Shown here: one piece after another, positions 37,175 through 47,767 of the stretch
Position numbering within the stretch: position 1 is the stretch's first letter
Layout of the letters: each line of letters starts with the position of its first letter
Assembly (NCBI RefSeq): GCF_000725385.1
Contig: NZ_CP008884.1
Coordinates: forward strand, 2,170,001-2,234,000
Length of the DNA stretch: 64,000 nucleotides
Source: Dyella japonica A8
GTDB taxonomy: Bacteria; Pseudomonadota; Gammaproteobacteria; Xanthomonadales; Rhodanobacteraceae
Direction of reading: 5' to 3'
Translations under genes and position numbers: made by a program
Notes under the pieces: model-generated
Told to the model about the DNA's origin: nothing
The model's input: only the letters and a program-made list of their open reading frames with translations
Databases searched by the model: none

Positions 37175-38116
37175 ATGAACGACATCGAAGACCGCGGGAC
37201 AGACAGCCGTCGCCAGTTCCTCAAATGCATGGCGTGGGCAGGTGCCGGCACGTTGTGGATGATGCATGGCGGGGTGCTCAGGGCGCAGCCCTTGAGCAGC
37301 CAGGGCGCTGCTTCGGCCGCCGACGCCAGCTTCGGCTTTGTGCAGATCAGCGACTCGCATATCGGCTTTCACAAGGCGCCGAACATGGACGTCGTGGGCA
37401 CGTTGCGCGAATCGCTGGCGATGATCCATGCGCAGAAGGCGCATCCGGATTTCGTGCTGCACACGGGCGATCTCACCCATCTCTCACGGCCCGAAGAATT
37501 CGACACCCTGGCAGGCGTCATGCAGGACGCACATCTGGGCAAAGTGTTCTACGTGCCGGGCGAGCATGACGTGATTGGCGACAACGGCGCCGAGTTCTTT
37601 CGTCGCTTCGGCGAACGCCAGCAGACCGGCGGCTGGTACAGCTTCGACCATCGTGGCGTGCACTTCGTCGGCCTGATCAACGTGCTCAACCTCAAGGCTG
37701 GCGGGCTGGGTTCGCTGGGGGCGGATCAACTCGCGTGGCTGAAGAAAGACCTGGCCGCGCTGTCGCCCGACACGCCGCTGGTGGTATTCGCGCACATGCC
37801 GTTATGGCCGCTGTATCCCGACTGGGGCTGGGGCACGGATGACAGCAATGAGGCGGTGAGTTACCTGCGGCGGTTCGGTTCGGTGAGCGTCCTCAACGGC
37901 CATATTCACCAGATCCAGCAGAAGGTGGAGGGCAGCATCACGTTCTACACCGCACGCTCCACCGCCTATCCGCAACCCGCACCAGGCACGGCGCCGGCCC
38001 CGGGACCGATGAAGGACATCGCGCCGGGCGATCTGCATCGCTATCTCGGCATCCGCGATGTGCGCCACGTGCAGGGCAGTCATGCGCTGGCCGTGACCGA
38101 GGAGGTGATGTCGTGA
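37175..38116 (+). CDS. Tat-exported metallophosphoesterase
   Basis: A 313-residue calcineurin-like phosphoesterase. The N-terminus carries a Tat motif SRRQFLK followed by a hydrophobic stretch. Metal-binding motifs are in order: QISDSHIGF, HTGDLTHL, VPGEHDV (where GNHD is usual), FAHMP and NGHIHQ. The GNHD to GEHD change replaces the usual Asn by Glu at a metal ligand. Periplasmic substrate unknown. The start follows CGGGAGATCC. The next gene overlaps its stop codon, so the two form an operon, probably controlled by the divergent ECF sigma factor. Confidence 0.88.
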   Translation: MNDIEDRGTDSRRQFLKCMAWAGAGTLWMMHGGVLRAQPLSSQGAASAADASFGFVQISDSHIGFHKAPNMDVVGTLRESLAMIHAQKAHPDFVLHTGDLTHLSRPEEFDTLAGVMQDAHLGKVFYVPGEHDVIGDNGAEFFRRFGERQQTGGWYSFDHRGVHFVGLINVLNLKAGGLGSLGADQLAWLKKDLAALSPDTPLVVFAHMPLWPLYPDWGWGTDDSNEAVSYLRRFGSVSVLNGHIHQIQQKVEGSITFYTARSTAYPQPAPGTAPAPGPMKDIAPGDLHRYLGIRDVRHVQGSHALAVTEEVMS

Positions 38117-38466
38117 ACGTGCTCGCACGGACATTCACCGTCGTCGTTGCACTGACATTCGCCGCCGCGCCTGCCGCAACCATGGCGGCCAACGCCACGG
38201 CGACGGCGTCAGCCAAGCCGGTGACCGTGGATATCCGCAACTTTGCCTTTGCGCCCAAGACGCTGACGATACCTGCGGGTACGCGCGTGGTTTGGACCAA
38301 TCGTGACGACGAGCCGCATCTGGTGGTCAGCGCCGGCCATCAGTTCGCCTCGTCACGCGCGCTGGATACGAGCGACAGCTACGCGGTGACGTTCGATCAC
38401 GCGGGCACGTACACCTACTACTGCGGCATCCATCCGATGATGGTGGGCACCGTCATCGTTCAGTGA
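38113..38466 (+). CDS. Exported cupredoxin (amicyanin/plastocyanin-like)
   Basis: A 117-residue blue-copper-type protein with a signal peptide (about 1-25, ending TMAA). Type 1 copper ligands are visible: His69 in DDEPHLVV, then Cys104, His107 and Met110 in CGIHPMM. It probably carries electrons or copper in the periplasm. The GTG start overlaps the stop of the metallophosphoesterase (GTGA). Its 3' end overlaps the convergent dioxygenase gene by 14 bp. Confidence 0.88.
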   Translation: MNVLARTFTVVVALTFAAAPAATMAANATATASAKPVTVDIRNFAFAPKTLTIPAGTRVVWTNRDDEPHLVVSAGHQFASSRALDTSDSYAVTFDHAGTYTYYCGIHPMMVGTVIVQ

Positions 38467-39253
38467 CGGTGCCGTCGAAGCGATAGATGTCCATCGCGAA
38501 CAGGCCATGCTCGATGCCTGCGTCGATGCGCTGGGCGTGCGCATGCTCACCCGCCGCGCCCAGCGCCACGTACAACGGCAGCAGATGCTCGTCGGTGGGG
38601 TGAGCGCGCTCGGCAAACGGCGCCTGGCGACGGTAGTCGAGCAGGGCGGGCACGTCGCCCTCGGCGGCCTTGCGCTCGATCCATTCGATGAACGGGCGCA
38701 CATAAGGCGCCTCGCGTTCTTCGCTATAGCCCGCGCGGAAATCGTGCAGGTTGTGCGTGATGCTGCCCGAGCCGATCACCAGCACGCCTTCATCGCGCAG
38801 CGGCGCGAGCGCGCGGCCCACGGCGTACTGATGGGCCGGGCCCAGTTGCGGCTGGATCGAGATGGGAACCACCGGGATGTCGGCCTTCGGATAAAGCAGG
38901 CGCAGCGGCACCCAGGCGCCGTGATCCAGGCCCTGCGTAGGGTCGAGCGTGGTAGGTAGCCCCGCTTTGTCGAGCAGCTCGGTGACACGTGCGGCGAGGG
39001 CAGGATCGCCCTTGGCCGGATACTGGATATCGAACAGCGCCTGCGGGAAACCGTAGAAGTCATGGATGGTTTCCGGGCGCGCTGCCCCGCCTACATGCGG
39101 CTGGCGCGCCAGCCAGTGCGCGGTGGCGATCACGATGGCGTTGGGACGCGGCAAATCACGAGCAAGCTCGGCCAGCCGCTCGCCCACGCGATGCGGCTGG
39201 ATCGCGGTCATCGGCGAACCGTGGGAGATGTAGAGGCTGGGGAGGGTGGTCAT
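38453..39253 (-). CDS. ygiD: DODA-type extradiol dioxygenase (YgiD-like)
   Basis: A 266-residue LigB-superfamily protein of the 4,5-DOPA dioxygenase group. Metal ligands are expected in YISHGSP (His12 region), ATAHW, LDHGAWVPL and SITHNLHDF, all present. E. coli YgiD cleaves L-DOPA; the physiological substrate here is not known. The ATG follows GAGG at eight bases. It stands alone, next to a large repeat region. Confidence 0.9.
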   Translation of the reverse strand: MTTLPSLYISHGSPMTAIQPHRVGERLAELARDLPRPNAIVIATAHWLARQPHVGGAARPETIHDFYGFPQALFDIQYPAKGDPALAARVTELLDKAGLPTTLDPTQGLDHGAWVPLRLLYPKADIPVVPISIQPQLGPAHQYAVGRALAPLRDEGVLVIGSGSITHNLHDFRAGYSEEREAPYVRPFIEWIERKAAEGDVPALLDYRRQAPFAERAHPTDEHLLPLYVALGAAGEHAHAQRIDAGIEHGLFAMDIYRFDGTVTER

Positions 39254-39370
39254 GGTGGGTACCTCGGGGGACCACCATAGATTAGGGATGTGGCGGGAAA
39301 TTGCAGCGGTCGTGGGGTGAACGATGCGTCACTGGAGTGGAACGATGACGATGGGGCGGGGTGCTTGCGC

Positions 39371-40463
39371 TTCCCTCGGGGAGAGGGTTGGGGGTGAAGG
39401 GGCGATCTAGCCTCACTGCTTCGGTCTTTAGCCGTCATCCCGGCACAGGCCGGGATCCAGAGCCTCTGTGTTTGGTTGTCGCGATAAGGCGACCTGGCTC
39501 GCCTGCCGCGGGCTTCCGCCCTCCTGCCGGAGGGCGGGTCACTTTTCTTTGCTTGCCCAAAGATCCCACGGGGACTAGCTTCGCGTCGAAAGTAACCAAA
39601 AGAAAGGGCCCCCCGGATGACGCGCCTTCCGGGCTTAGCCCGGAAGGTACGCGGGCGGGTTCCGGGCTTTTCGGCGGGGCATCCTGCCCCGTCGAAAAGT
39701 GCCAGGGATCCCTCCCTGGCACCCCTGCGGGGCCTGATCTCCACCCGCCCGCCGCGTCATACGGGGACCTGGGAGATCAAAAGCCAAAAGCCAAAGTCAA
39801 AAGCCAAAGCCAAAAGCCAAAGCTAAAAGCTGAAAGCTAAAAGCCGAAGCAAAAAGCCGAGCCGTTGGCGAAGCTTCCAAAGAGGCGAGTCCCTTGTGGG
39901 AGCGCACCCTGTGCGCGACAGCGGCGTCTCGTAGGCACCGCTCCGTTGGGTTGTCGCGCACAGGGTGCGCTCCCACAGAAAAGAGAAAAGCGGGCGACCG
40001 TGCGGGTCCCGACCACGCCAAAGCGAAGCGAGGGGCTGCTTTAAGTCCTCATCGCTCCGGTGCGTTGCGAAGCGCTTGGAACTACCCGCTGTGTAGAGGC
40101 GAAGGTTGCCAAGCAACGACGTGCTTCACGCGCTCAGGCTTATCCCCACAGAATGCTGCCAGCTCTGGCTCTAAAGGCCATTTTCTTTGGGTTACTTTTC
40201 TTTTGGGCCAGCAAAAGAAAAGTGACTCGGCCTTCGGCAGAAGGTCGAAACGCCCGCTGCGTAGGCGGCCAGATCGCGGTAACGCCTGAGGCGACGACCG
40301 ACCACTACCGCTACTGGATGACCAGCCTTTGGCTGTTGTGAAGCGCCTCCGGCCTGCGCCGGGATGACGGCTAAAGAGTGAAGTGATGAGGTGAGCCCCC
40401 ACCTCTCACACCTTAAAGGTGGCAACACTCCAACCCTCTCCCCTTCGGGGAGAGGGAAACAAT
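39371..40463. repeat. Long mosaic intergenic repeat, copy A
   Basis: About 1.1 kb without a supported gene. It shares, in the same order, many blocks with copy B at 49562-50556: a TCATCCCGGC hairpin, GTCACTTTTCTTTGCTTGCC, AAAGTAACC-AAAGAAAGGGC, CCTTCCGGGC hairpins, AAAAGTGCCAGGGATCC, a family 1 REP pair (39896-39976), GCTTTAAGTCCTCATCGC, and a 15-bp palindrome GTTACTTTTCTTTTG...CAAAAGAAAAGTGAC (40191-40226). Both ends carry inverted GAGAGGGTTGG/CCAACCCTCTCC blocks. Short frames translate into similar peptides in both copies but have no starts or domains. Confidence 0.85.
39896..39976. repeat. REP-type inverted pair, family 1
   Basis: Two exact 24-nt units in inverted orientation with a 33-nt spacer, embedded in the long repeat copy A. 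Confidence 0.9.
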
Positions 40464-40550
40464 CCGCGGATGGCATCAAGCCCCTCCGCCATCGATCAAC
40501 GCCCGGGCCGCAACCCTAAATAGGTGCGACCCACACAAGCGCCGCCGCGC

Positions 40551-42428
<1,878 letters not shown>

Positions 42429-42538
42429 GGGGAACCTCGACATGGCATGCACGGCGGCATGCGGGAGAATGACGCTATTGTAACAGGCCGACCCGCCCCC
42501 ACCGGGTTTTTTTTCAGGCCAATCGCCGAGGAATATTC

Positions 42539-43288
42539 ATGTCTGGACGTCTTGATGGTCGTGTCGCGCTGGTCACCGGCGCGTCGTCGGGTATTGGCGA
42601 GGCCACGGCGCTGGCCTTGGCGCAGGAGGGGGCGAAGGTTGCCATCGCCGCCCGCCGCCGCGACAGGCTCGAAGCGCTGGCCGCGAAACTGGAGGTGCTT
42701 GGGGCCGAGCCGACGGTGCTGGTGGCCGATCTGGCCTCCGAAGACGAGGCCAAGCGCATCGTGACGGAGACCGAGGCGCGCTATGGCCGGCTGGATATCC
42801 TGGTGAACAACGCCGGCGTGATGTACCTGGAGCCGGTGGAAGAGGCCGACCTCGGCCGCTGGCGCCACATGCTGGAGCTCAACGTGCTCAGCCTCATCGC
42901 CTCCACGCAGGCTGCCTTGCCCGGCATGCGTGTGCGTCGCGATGGCCACATCGTGAACATTTCGTCCACGGCCGGCCGTGTCGCCAACCCCAATGCTGCC
43001 GCTTATTCGGCCACCAAGTTCGGCGTGGTGGCCTTCTCCGAGGCCCTGCGGCGCGAGGTCTACCAGCACAACATCCGCGTCACGGTGATCGAGCCGGGTG
43101 TGGTCGAAACGGAACTGCGCGATCACATCGGGCACGCCACGACCAAGGACAACCTCAACGCCTGGGCTGACAGCATGCGCCAGCTGCAATCGGTGGACGT
43201 CGCCGACGCCATCGTGTTCTGCGTGTCGCGTCCGGCGCACGTCAACATCAACGAATTGCTGATGCGTCCCACTGACCAGGAGCGCTGA
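42539..43288 (+). CDS. SDR family NAD(P)-dependent oxidoreductase
   Basis: A 249-residue classical short-chain dehydrogenase. The nucleotide-binding motif TGASSGIGEA is at residues 13-22, NNAG near 88, and the catalytic YSATK follows a serine in NISSTAGR. The overall sequence resembles the YdfG-like serine/3-hydroxy acid dehydrogenases, but the substrate is not set. The ATG follows GAGGA. It is divergent from the deaD-like gene and just upstream of fghA. Confidence 0.9.
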   Translation: MSGRLDGRVALVTGASSGIGEATALALAQEGAKVAIAARRRDRLEALAAKLEVLGAEPTVLVADLASEDEAKRIVTETEARYGRLDILVNNAGVMYLEPVEEADLGRWRHMLELNVLSLIASTQAALPGMRVRRDGHIVNISSTAGRVANPNAAAYSATKFGVVAFSEALRREVYQHNIRVTVIEPGVVETELRDHIGHATTKDNLNAWADSMRQLQSVDVADAIVFCVSRPAHVNINELLMRPTDQER

Positions 43289-43336
43289 GTGGCGCGCAGT
43301 ATCATGGGCGGCTCCGGTATTTCAGAGGGAATGGGC

Positions 43337-44185
43337 ATGACAGGGATTGAAACCATCTCCGAGCAGCGCTGCCACGGCGGTGTGCAGGGGTTTTACCGGC
43401 ATCACTCGGAGCAGTGCGGGGGGGCGATGCGTTTTGCGCTGTTCCAGCCGCCCCAGGCCGCGCATGAAGCCTGCCCGGTGCTGTATTTCCTGGCGGGCCT
43501 CACCTGCACGGAGGAGACGGCGACCATCAAGGCCGGCGCGCAGCGACTCGCCGCGGCGCTGGGCCTGATCCTGGTGATGCCGGACACCAGTCCGCGCCAG
43601 ACCGGTTTTGACGGTGCGACGGGCGATTGGGAATTCGGCGAGGGCGCGGGGTTCTATCTCGACGCCACGCAGTCGCCGTGGTCGTCGCGCTTCCGCATGC
43701 ACAGTTACGTGGCGGACGAACTGCCGGCGCTCGTTGCGCAGCATTTTCCCGCTGACATCAGCCGCAGTGGCATCACCGGGCACTCCATGGGCGGGCATGG
43801 CGCGCTGACCATCGCGCTGCGCCACAAGGACAAGTACCGCTCGGTGTCGGCGTTTGCGCCCATCGTCGCACCGACGCAGGTGCCCTGGGGTCAGAAGGCG
43901 TTTCCGCGTTATCTGGGTGACGACACGACGGCATGGGCCGAGTACGACGCCTGCGAGCTCGTGCGCAAGCACCGCTTCGACGGCACCATCCTGATCGACC
44001 AGGGCGAAGCGGACGGCTTCCTCGTGACCCAGCTGAAGCCCGAGCTGTTCGACCAGGCCTGCGCGGAAGGTGGGCAATCGCTGTTGCTGCGCCGACATGC
44101 CGGTTACGACCACAGCTACTACTTCATCACCACCTTCATCGAAGACCACCTGCGCCATCACGCCGAGGCCTTGGGCTGCCGGTGA
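43337..44185 (+). CDS. fghA: S-formylglutathione hydrolase
   Basis: A 282-residue esterase D-type alpha/beta hydrolase that finishes glutathione-dependent formaldehyde oxidation by splitting S-formylglutathione. The nucleophile is in GHSMGGHG (Ser150), the acid in DQGEADGFL and the histidine in GYDHSYYF. Conserved LAGLTCTEE and MPDTSPR segments match the family. The ATG at 43337 follows GAGGG at eight bases; earlier in-frame starts lack support. The usual partner, a class III alcohol dehydrogenase, is not adjacent. Confidence 0.93.
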   Translation: MTGIETISEQRCHGGVQGFYRHHSEQCGGAMRFALFQPPQAAHEACPVLYFLAGLTCTEETATIKAGAQRLAAALGLILVMPDTSPRQTGFDGATGDWEFGEGAGFYLDATQSPWSSRFRMHSYVADELPALVAQHFPADISRSGITGHSMGGHGALTIALRHKDKYRSVSAFAPIVAPTQVPWGQKAFPRYLGDDTTAWAEYDACELVRKHRFDGTILIDQGEADGFLVTQLKPELFDQACAEGGQSLLLRRHAGYDHSYYFITTFIEDHLRHHAEALGCR

Positions 44186-44733
44186 GCGTGCTGCATCCCA
44201 TCACCACGCGTCGCGCGGTGCTCCGCCTGGTGGAGGTGGGCGACGCATCGCGGCTGTTGCGGTATCGCGAGCAGAACCGCGAGCACCTGGCGCCGTGGGA
44301 ACCGCTGCGGAACGAGGCGTATTACACCCTGGACCACTGCGTGCAGACGCTGACCGAATCGCGCGAGGCGGTTCGGCTCGATCGCGCCTATCCGTTCTAC
44401 GCGCTCGATCTTTCCGGGCAGGAGATCCTTGCCTGCTTCACCTTCTCAAACGTGGTGCGCGGTGCCTTCCAGGCCTGTCACCTCGGCTACAGCATCGCAT
44501 CGCGCCGGCAAGGGCAGGGGCTGATGCAGGAGGTGCTGGAGGCGACGTTGCCCTGGGCTTTCCGCGAGCTGGACATGCATCGTGTGATGGCCAACTACAT
44601 GCCGCGCAACGAGCGTAGCGGGCGGTTGCTGGAGCGCCTGGGTTTCGAGCGCGAGGGGTATGCCAAGCGCTACCTGCAGATCGCCGGCGTGTGGGAAGAC
44701 CACATACTCACCTCGCGCGTCCGCGAGCCGTAG
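44182..44733 (+). CDS. RimJ/RimL-type GNAT acetyltransferase
   Basis: A 183-residue N-acetyltransferase of the RimJ group (protein N-terminal acetylation). Typical elements are the TTRRAVLRLVE start, HLAPWEP, and the acetyl-CoA site LGYSIASRRQGQGLMQEVL followed by HRVMANYMPRNERSGRLLERLGF. The GTG start overlaps the fghA stop (GTGA), so the two are translationally coupled. Confidence 0.88.
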   Translation: MSVLHPITTRRAVLRLVEVGDASRLLRYREQNREHLAPWEPLRNEAYYTLDHCVQTLTESREAVRLDRAYPFYALDLSGQEILACFTFSNVVRGAFQACHLGYSIASRRQGQGLMQEVLEATLPWAFRELDMHRVMANYMPRNERSGRLLERLGFEREGYAKRYLQIAGVWEDHILTSRVREP

Positions 44734-44794
44734 CAAGGCAGCGCCCCTTGATGTCGGGGCGCAGGTGTCTATCGTTGCGATCGAAAAGCCGGGT

Positions 44795-45304
44795 TCAGCG
44801 GCCCGTCGTCGAGGCAGGTGCCGGCGCCGCGACGGGAGAGACCGAGACCGATGGCGCCGGAGCGGCAGGGCGCGTGCAGCGCGGCGGCATCCACTGGCTG
44901 TTGCCGGCGATGATGTCGCAGCTCCAGCTCAACGCGGCCCCGCCACTGCTGGCGGAGCTGTCGATCGGGGTCAGCAGGAAGACCGGGTCGGGCGTTGCGC
45001 CGGTGTCCTTGGTGGCAATGGTGATGCGGCCGCTTTCGGAGATGTCGATCTTGGCGGTGTAGGCATTGAGCGACGAGGCGGCATTGAAGTTGAGGTCGCC
45101 GGACTGGAGCCGGTTCAGGCCGCCGCGCACGGTGGCGGCTTCCATGACGACCAGTTTGGCGGCCTCGCCTGCGCGAAGTGCCTCGTCCAGGTGCTCGGAT
45201 ACCCGGTGGTTACGCCAAGCGGGAATCGCGAGCGTGGCCAGCACCGCGGCCACGGCCAGCAGTGCCAGGCTGATCATGAGGGGGACGGACTTTTCGCTGC
45301 GCAT
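44795..45304 (-). CDS. Pilin-like protein with aberrant leader
   Basis: A 169-residue protein. Residues 8-50 have the look of the type IV pilin N-terminal helix (ALLAVAAVLATLAIPAWRNH followed by EALRAGEAAKLVVMEAA), and the C-terminal half has the two cysteines (WSCD...PPRC) that close the pilin disulfide loop. However, the prepilin-peptidase site (G, then F-T-x-x-E) is missing: the start is MRSEKSVPLMISLAL. It ends in an Ala/Pro/Ser-rich tail. Ribosome site GGAG is seven bases before the ATG, and no frame upstream supplies a normal leader. No pilus assembly genes are nearby. It may be a non-polymerising pilin relative or a decayed gene. Confidence 0.65.
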   Translation of the reverse strand: MRSEKSVPLMISLALLAVAAVLATLAIPAWRNHRVSEHLDEALRAGEAAKLVVMEAATVRGGLNRLQSGDLNFNAASSLNAYTAKIDISESGRITIATKDTGATPDPVFLLTPIDSSASSGGAALSWSCDIIAGNSQWMPPRCTRPAAPAPSVSVSPVAAPAPASTTGR

Positions 45305-45483
45305 CTCGATGCTCCATGGTGACGACGATGCCAGGACCAGCCTCTCCCTGCCGGAGAGGGCTTGTCCAAGCGAAACGTGGCCGGCTTGCCGGCATCAACG
45401 CACGGTACACATTCGCACAGTTGCATGGACCCAGGATTAACACAGGGCCTCATGCGGAGCGAGGCGCCGGGGCGCCCATGCCA

Positions 45484-46815
45484 TCAGGCCTTGGCGGCGG
45501 GACGGCGGCGGCGCTGGCGCTTGCGGTTGCCCTCGGCGGGGCGCTCACCGCCGTGGCCATGGCCGTTGGCGTGGCCGTGCGGACGATGCGAACCCTGCGG
45601 GCGTGAACCCTGGGGACGCGCCGGGCGCGGCTGGCGCTGGCCCTGCACGGGGCGCGGCGCGGCGGCGTCGGTGCGCAGCGGGTGCGAGGGTTCGAAACCC
45701 GGCACGTCGCTGATCGCGATGTCCTGCTTGAGCAGCTTGCGGATGTCGCGCAGCAGGCCCGATTCATCATGGCTCACCAGCGACACGGCCATGCCGTCGG
45801 CACCGGCGCGGCCCGTGCGGCCGATGCGGTGCACGTAGTCTTCCGCGACCATCGGCAGGTCGAAGTTGATGACGATGGGCAGTTGGTCGATGTCGATGCC
45901 GCGCGCGGCGATATCGGTGGCGACGAGCACGGTGATGCGGCCGCTCTTGAAATCGCCCAGCGCACGCGTGCGCGCGTTCTGGCTTTTGTTGCCGTGGATG
46001 GCGGCGGCGCGCATGCCGGCGGCTTCCAGGAAGCGCACCAGCTTGTCGGCGCCGTGCTTGGTGCGGCTGAACACCAGCGTCTGGCGGCGGCTGTCCTGCG
46101 AAAGCACGTGTAGCAGCAGGTCGCGCTTCTTTGCCGCGTCCACCGGGTGCACGTGGTGCGTCACGGTGTTGGCCACGGTGTTGGGCGGCGTCACCGACAC
46201 TTCGCGCGGCTCATGCATGAACTGCAGGGCCAGCGCCTTGATCGGCGGCGCGAACGTGGCGGAGAACAGCAGCGTCTGGCGGCGCTTCGGCAGCGCGGCC
46301 AGGATGCGCTTGAGCGCTGGCAGGAAGCCCATGTCGAGCATGCGGTCGGCTTCGTCCAGCACCAGCACGTCGATGCCGGAAAGATCGATGGAGCGCTGCT
46401 GCATGTGGTCGATCAGGCGGCCCGGCGTGGCGATGACGATGTCCACGCCGCGACGCAGTGCCTGCATCTGCGGACCCATGCCGACGCCACCGAAGATGGT
46501 GGTGGCGCTGATGCGAAGATGCTTGCCGTAGTCGCGCAGGTTGTCATGCACCTGGGCGGCCAGCTCGCGCGTTGGGGTCAGCACGAGGGCGCGCGGACGG
46601 CGCGTGCCCGCGGGCGGCAGTTGCGACAGGCGATGCAGCAGCGGCAGCGAGAAGGCGGCCGTCTTGCCGGTGCCGGTCTGGGCGGCGGCGAGCAGGTCGA
46701 CGCCTTCCATCACCACCGGAATGGCGGCGGCCTGGATGGGGGTGGGTTCGGCGTAGCCCTGTTCGGCGAGCGCACGCAACAACGCAGGCCCGAGGCCCAG
46801 CGATTCGAACGACAT
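45484..46815 (-). CDS. rhlE: DEAD-box RNA helicase, RhlE type
   Basis: A 443-residue RNA helicase starting [16 protein letters not shown]. All core motifs are present: [30 protein letters not shown] and [10 protein letters not shown]. The C-terminal ~65 residues are a basic RP/HG-rich low-complexity tail, as is usual in RhlE; the DbpA domain of the larger helicase at 40551-42428 is absent. Role in rRNA maturation and RNA turnover. GGAGC precedes the ATG by five bases. Confidence 0.92.
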   Translation of the reverse strand: MSFESLGLGPALLRALAEQGYAEPTPIQAAAIPVVMEGVDLLAAAQTGTGKTAAFSLPLLHRLSQLPPAGTRRPRALVLTPTRELAAQVHDNLRDYGKHLRISATTIFGGVGMGPQMQALRRGVDIVIATPGRLIDHMQQRSIDLSGIDVLVLDEADRMLDMGFLPALKRILAALPKRRQTLLFSATFAPPIKALALQFMHEPREVSVTPPNTVANTVTHHVHPVDAAKKRDLLLHVLSQDSRRQTLVFSRTKHGADKLVRFLEAAGMRAAAIHGNKSQNARTRALGDFKSGRITVLVATDIAARGIDIDQLPIVINFDLPMVAEDYVHRIGRTGRAGADGMAVSLVSHDESGLLRDIRKLLKQDIAISDVPGFEPSHPLRTDAAAPRPVQGQRQPRPARPQGSRPQGSHRPHGHANGHGHGGERPAEGNRKRQRRRRPAAKA

Positions 46816-46946
46816 GGGAAGCTCCAGAGCAACCCGGAGCGTTCAAGAACCGTGTTGCAGTATTCAAGGGGGAGGGACGACGCAAGGTCGTGACCGCCAA
46901 GTATAGCGGAAACCGCGATGGCCTGCTTGGTTCGCTTGCCGGCGGT

Positions 46947-47603
46947 TCAGCGTGGCTCCCGCTCCGCCACGACCAGATAGCAATCGAATGGGGTTTTTCC
47001 GTGCAGCGAGCGCACGCTCACGGACAGTCCAGAGGCTTCCAGTGGGGCACGCAGCTCCCCGATGCTGGGGTAATGCTGGGCGCCCGTCCGCATCCAGCCG
47101 CTCGCACTGAGGAAGAACTCGGAGAGGCGCGTGAAGGCATAGCGCCAGCTGCGCTCACGCAGGACCGTGCGGATCACCAGGCGGCCACCGGGCGCAAGAT
47201 GTGCCACCGCATTGGCCAGCAGCGCGCGCTGGCCGTCGCCCGGCAAGTAGTGCAGCACGTCGAGCAGGGCGACGTGTCCGCGAATGGACTGTCGTTCCAT
47301 GCCGTCGCTGTGGCGCAACTGCAGGACGCCGTCGAGGCCGGACAGGCGCAGCGCGCGGTTGCCCGCTTCGATCTTGCGCATGTCGTTGTCCACGCCCAGA
47401 TAGCCCGTGACCGCGCCGCGTGCGTACAGGTACTGCCCAAGCAGGCCGATGCCGCAGCCGATGTCGAGCAGCGGCATGGGCTTGTTCATCACCAGCGCTG
47501 CGGTGGCCGCATAGGCGGGGTCGGCCGCCAGCTTGCCCTTGACGTAGCGGCGCTGGAGCCAGTGATCGTAGGAGTTGGCGATGCGATAGAGGGCGGCATC
47601 CAT
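46947..47603 (-). CDS. Class I SAM-dependent methyltransferase
   Basis: A 218-residue methyltransferase. Motif I is LLDIGCGIGLLGQYL (about residues 45-59), motif II YLGVDNDMRKIEAG and motif III HLAPGGRLVIRTV. The substrate is unknown. No signal peptide or membrane segment is seen. It stands alone on the minus strand, divergent from the MFS transporter gene. Confidence 0.85.
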   Translation of the reverse strand: MDAALYRIANSYDHWLQRRYVKGKLAADPAYAATAALVMNKPMPLLDIGCGIGLLGQYLYARGAVTGYLGVDNDMRKIEAGNRALRLSGLDGVLQLRHSDGMERQSIRGHVALLDVLHYLPGDGQRALLANAVAHLAPGGRLVIRTVLRERSWRYAFTRLSEFFLSASGWMRTGAQHYPSIGELRAPLEASGLSVSVRSLHGKTPFDCYLVVAEREPR

Positions 47604-47767
47604 GCCCGCATGTCAGCCCACTTCATGGCTGCATGATGTGAAGACAAGCCCGTCGCCAGGGGTTTCCAACCCCTTCCTTGGTTGGTCTTGCGCCGCGGCG
47701 GCCATGATGGTTCGCTTGGCGCCCTGTGCGCCGCCCGCGCGGTCGCGACCTTCACGATGGAGCCACC

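Noticed and set aside
39435..40402. Short frames in long repeat copy A with look-alike translations in copy B
   Set aside because: Similarity follows from the DNA repeat; no ribosome sites, no domains, several overlapping frames equally open.
42485..42516. CCCG...CGGG followed by T8 as an intrinsic terminator
   Set aside because: The stem is only 4 bp, and it lies in a divergent promoter region with no plus-strand gene upstream to terminate.
45684..45702. GGTTCGAAACC resembling a tRNA T-arm
   Set aside because: It lies inside the rhlE coding sequence and no acceptor, D or anticodon arms can be formed around it.
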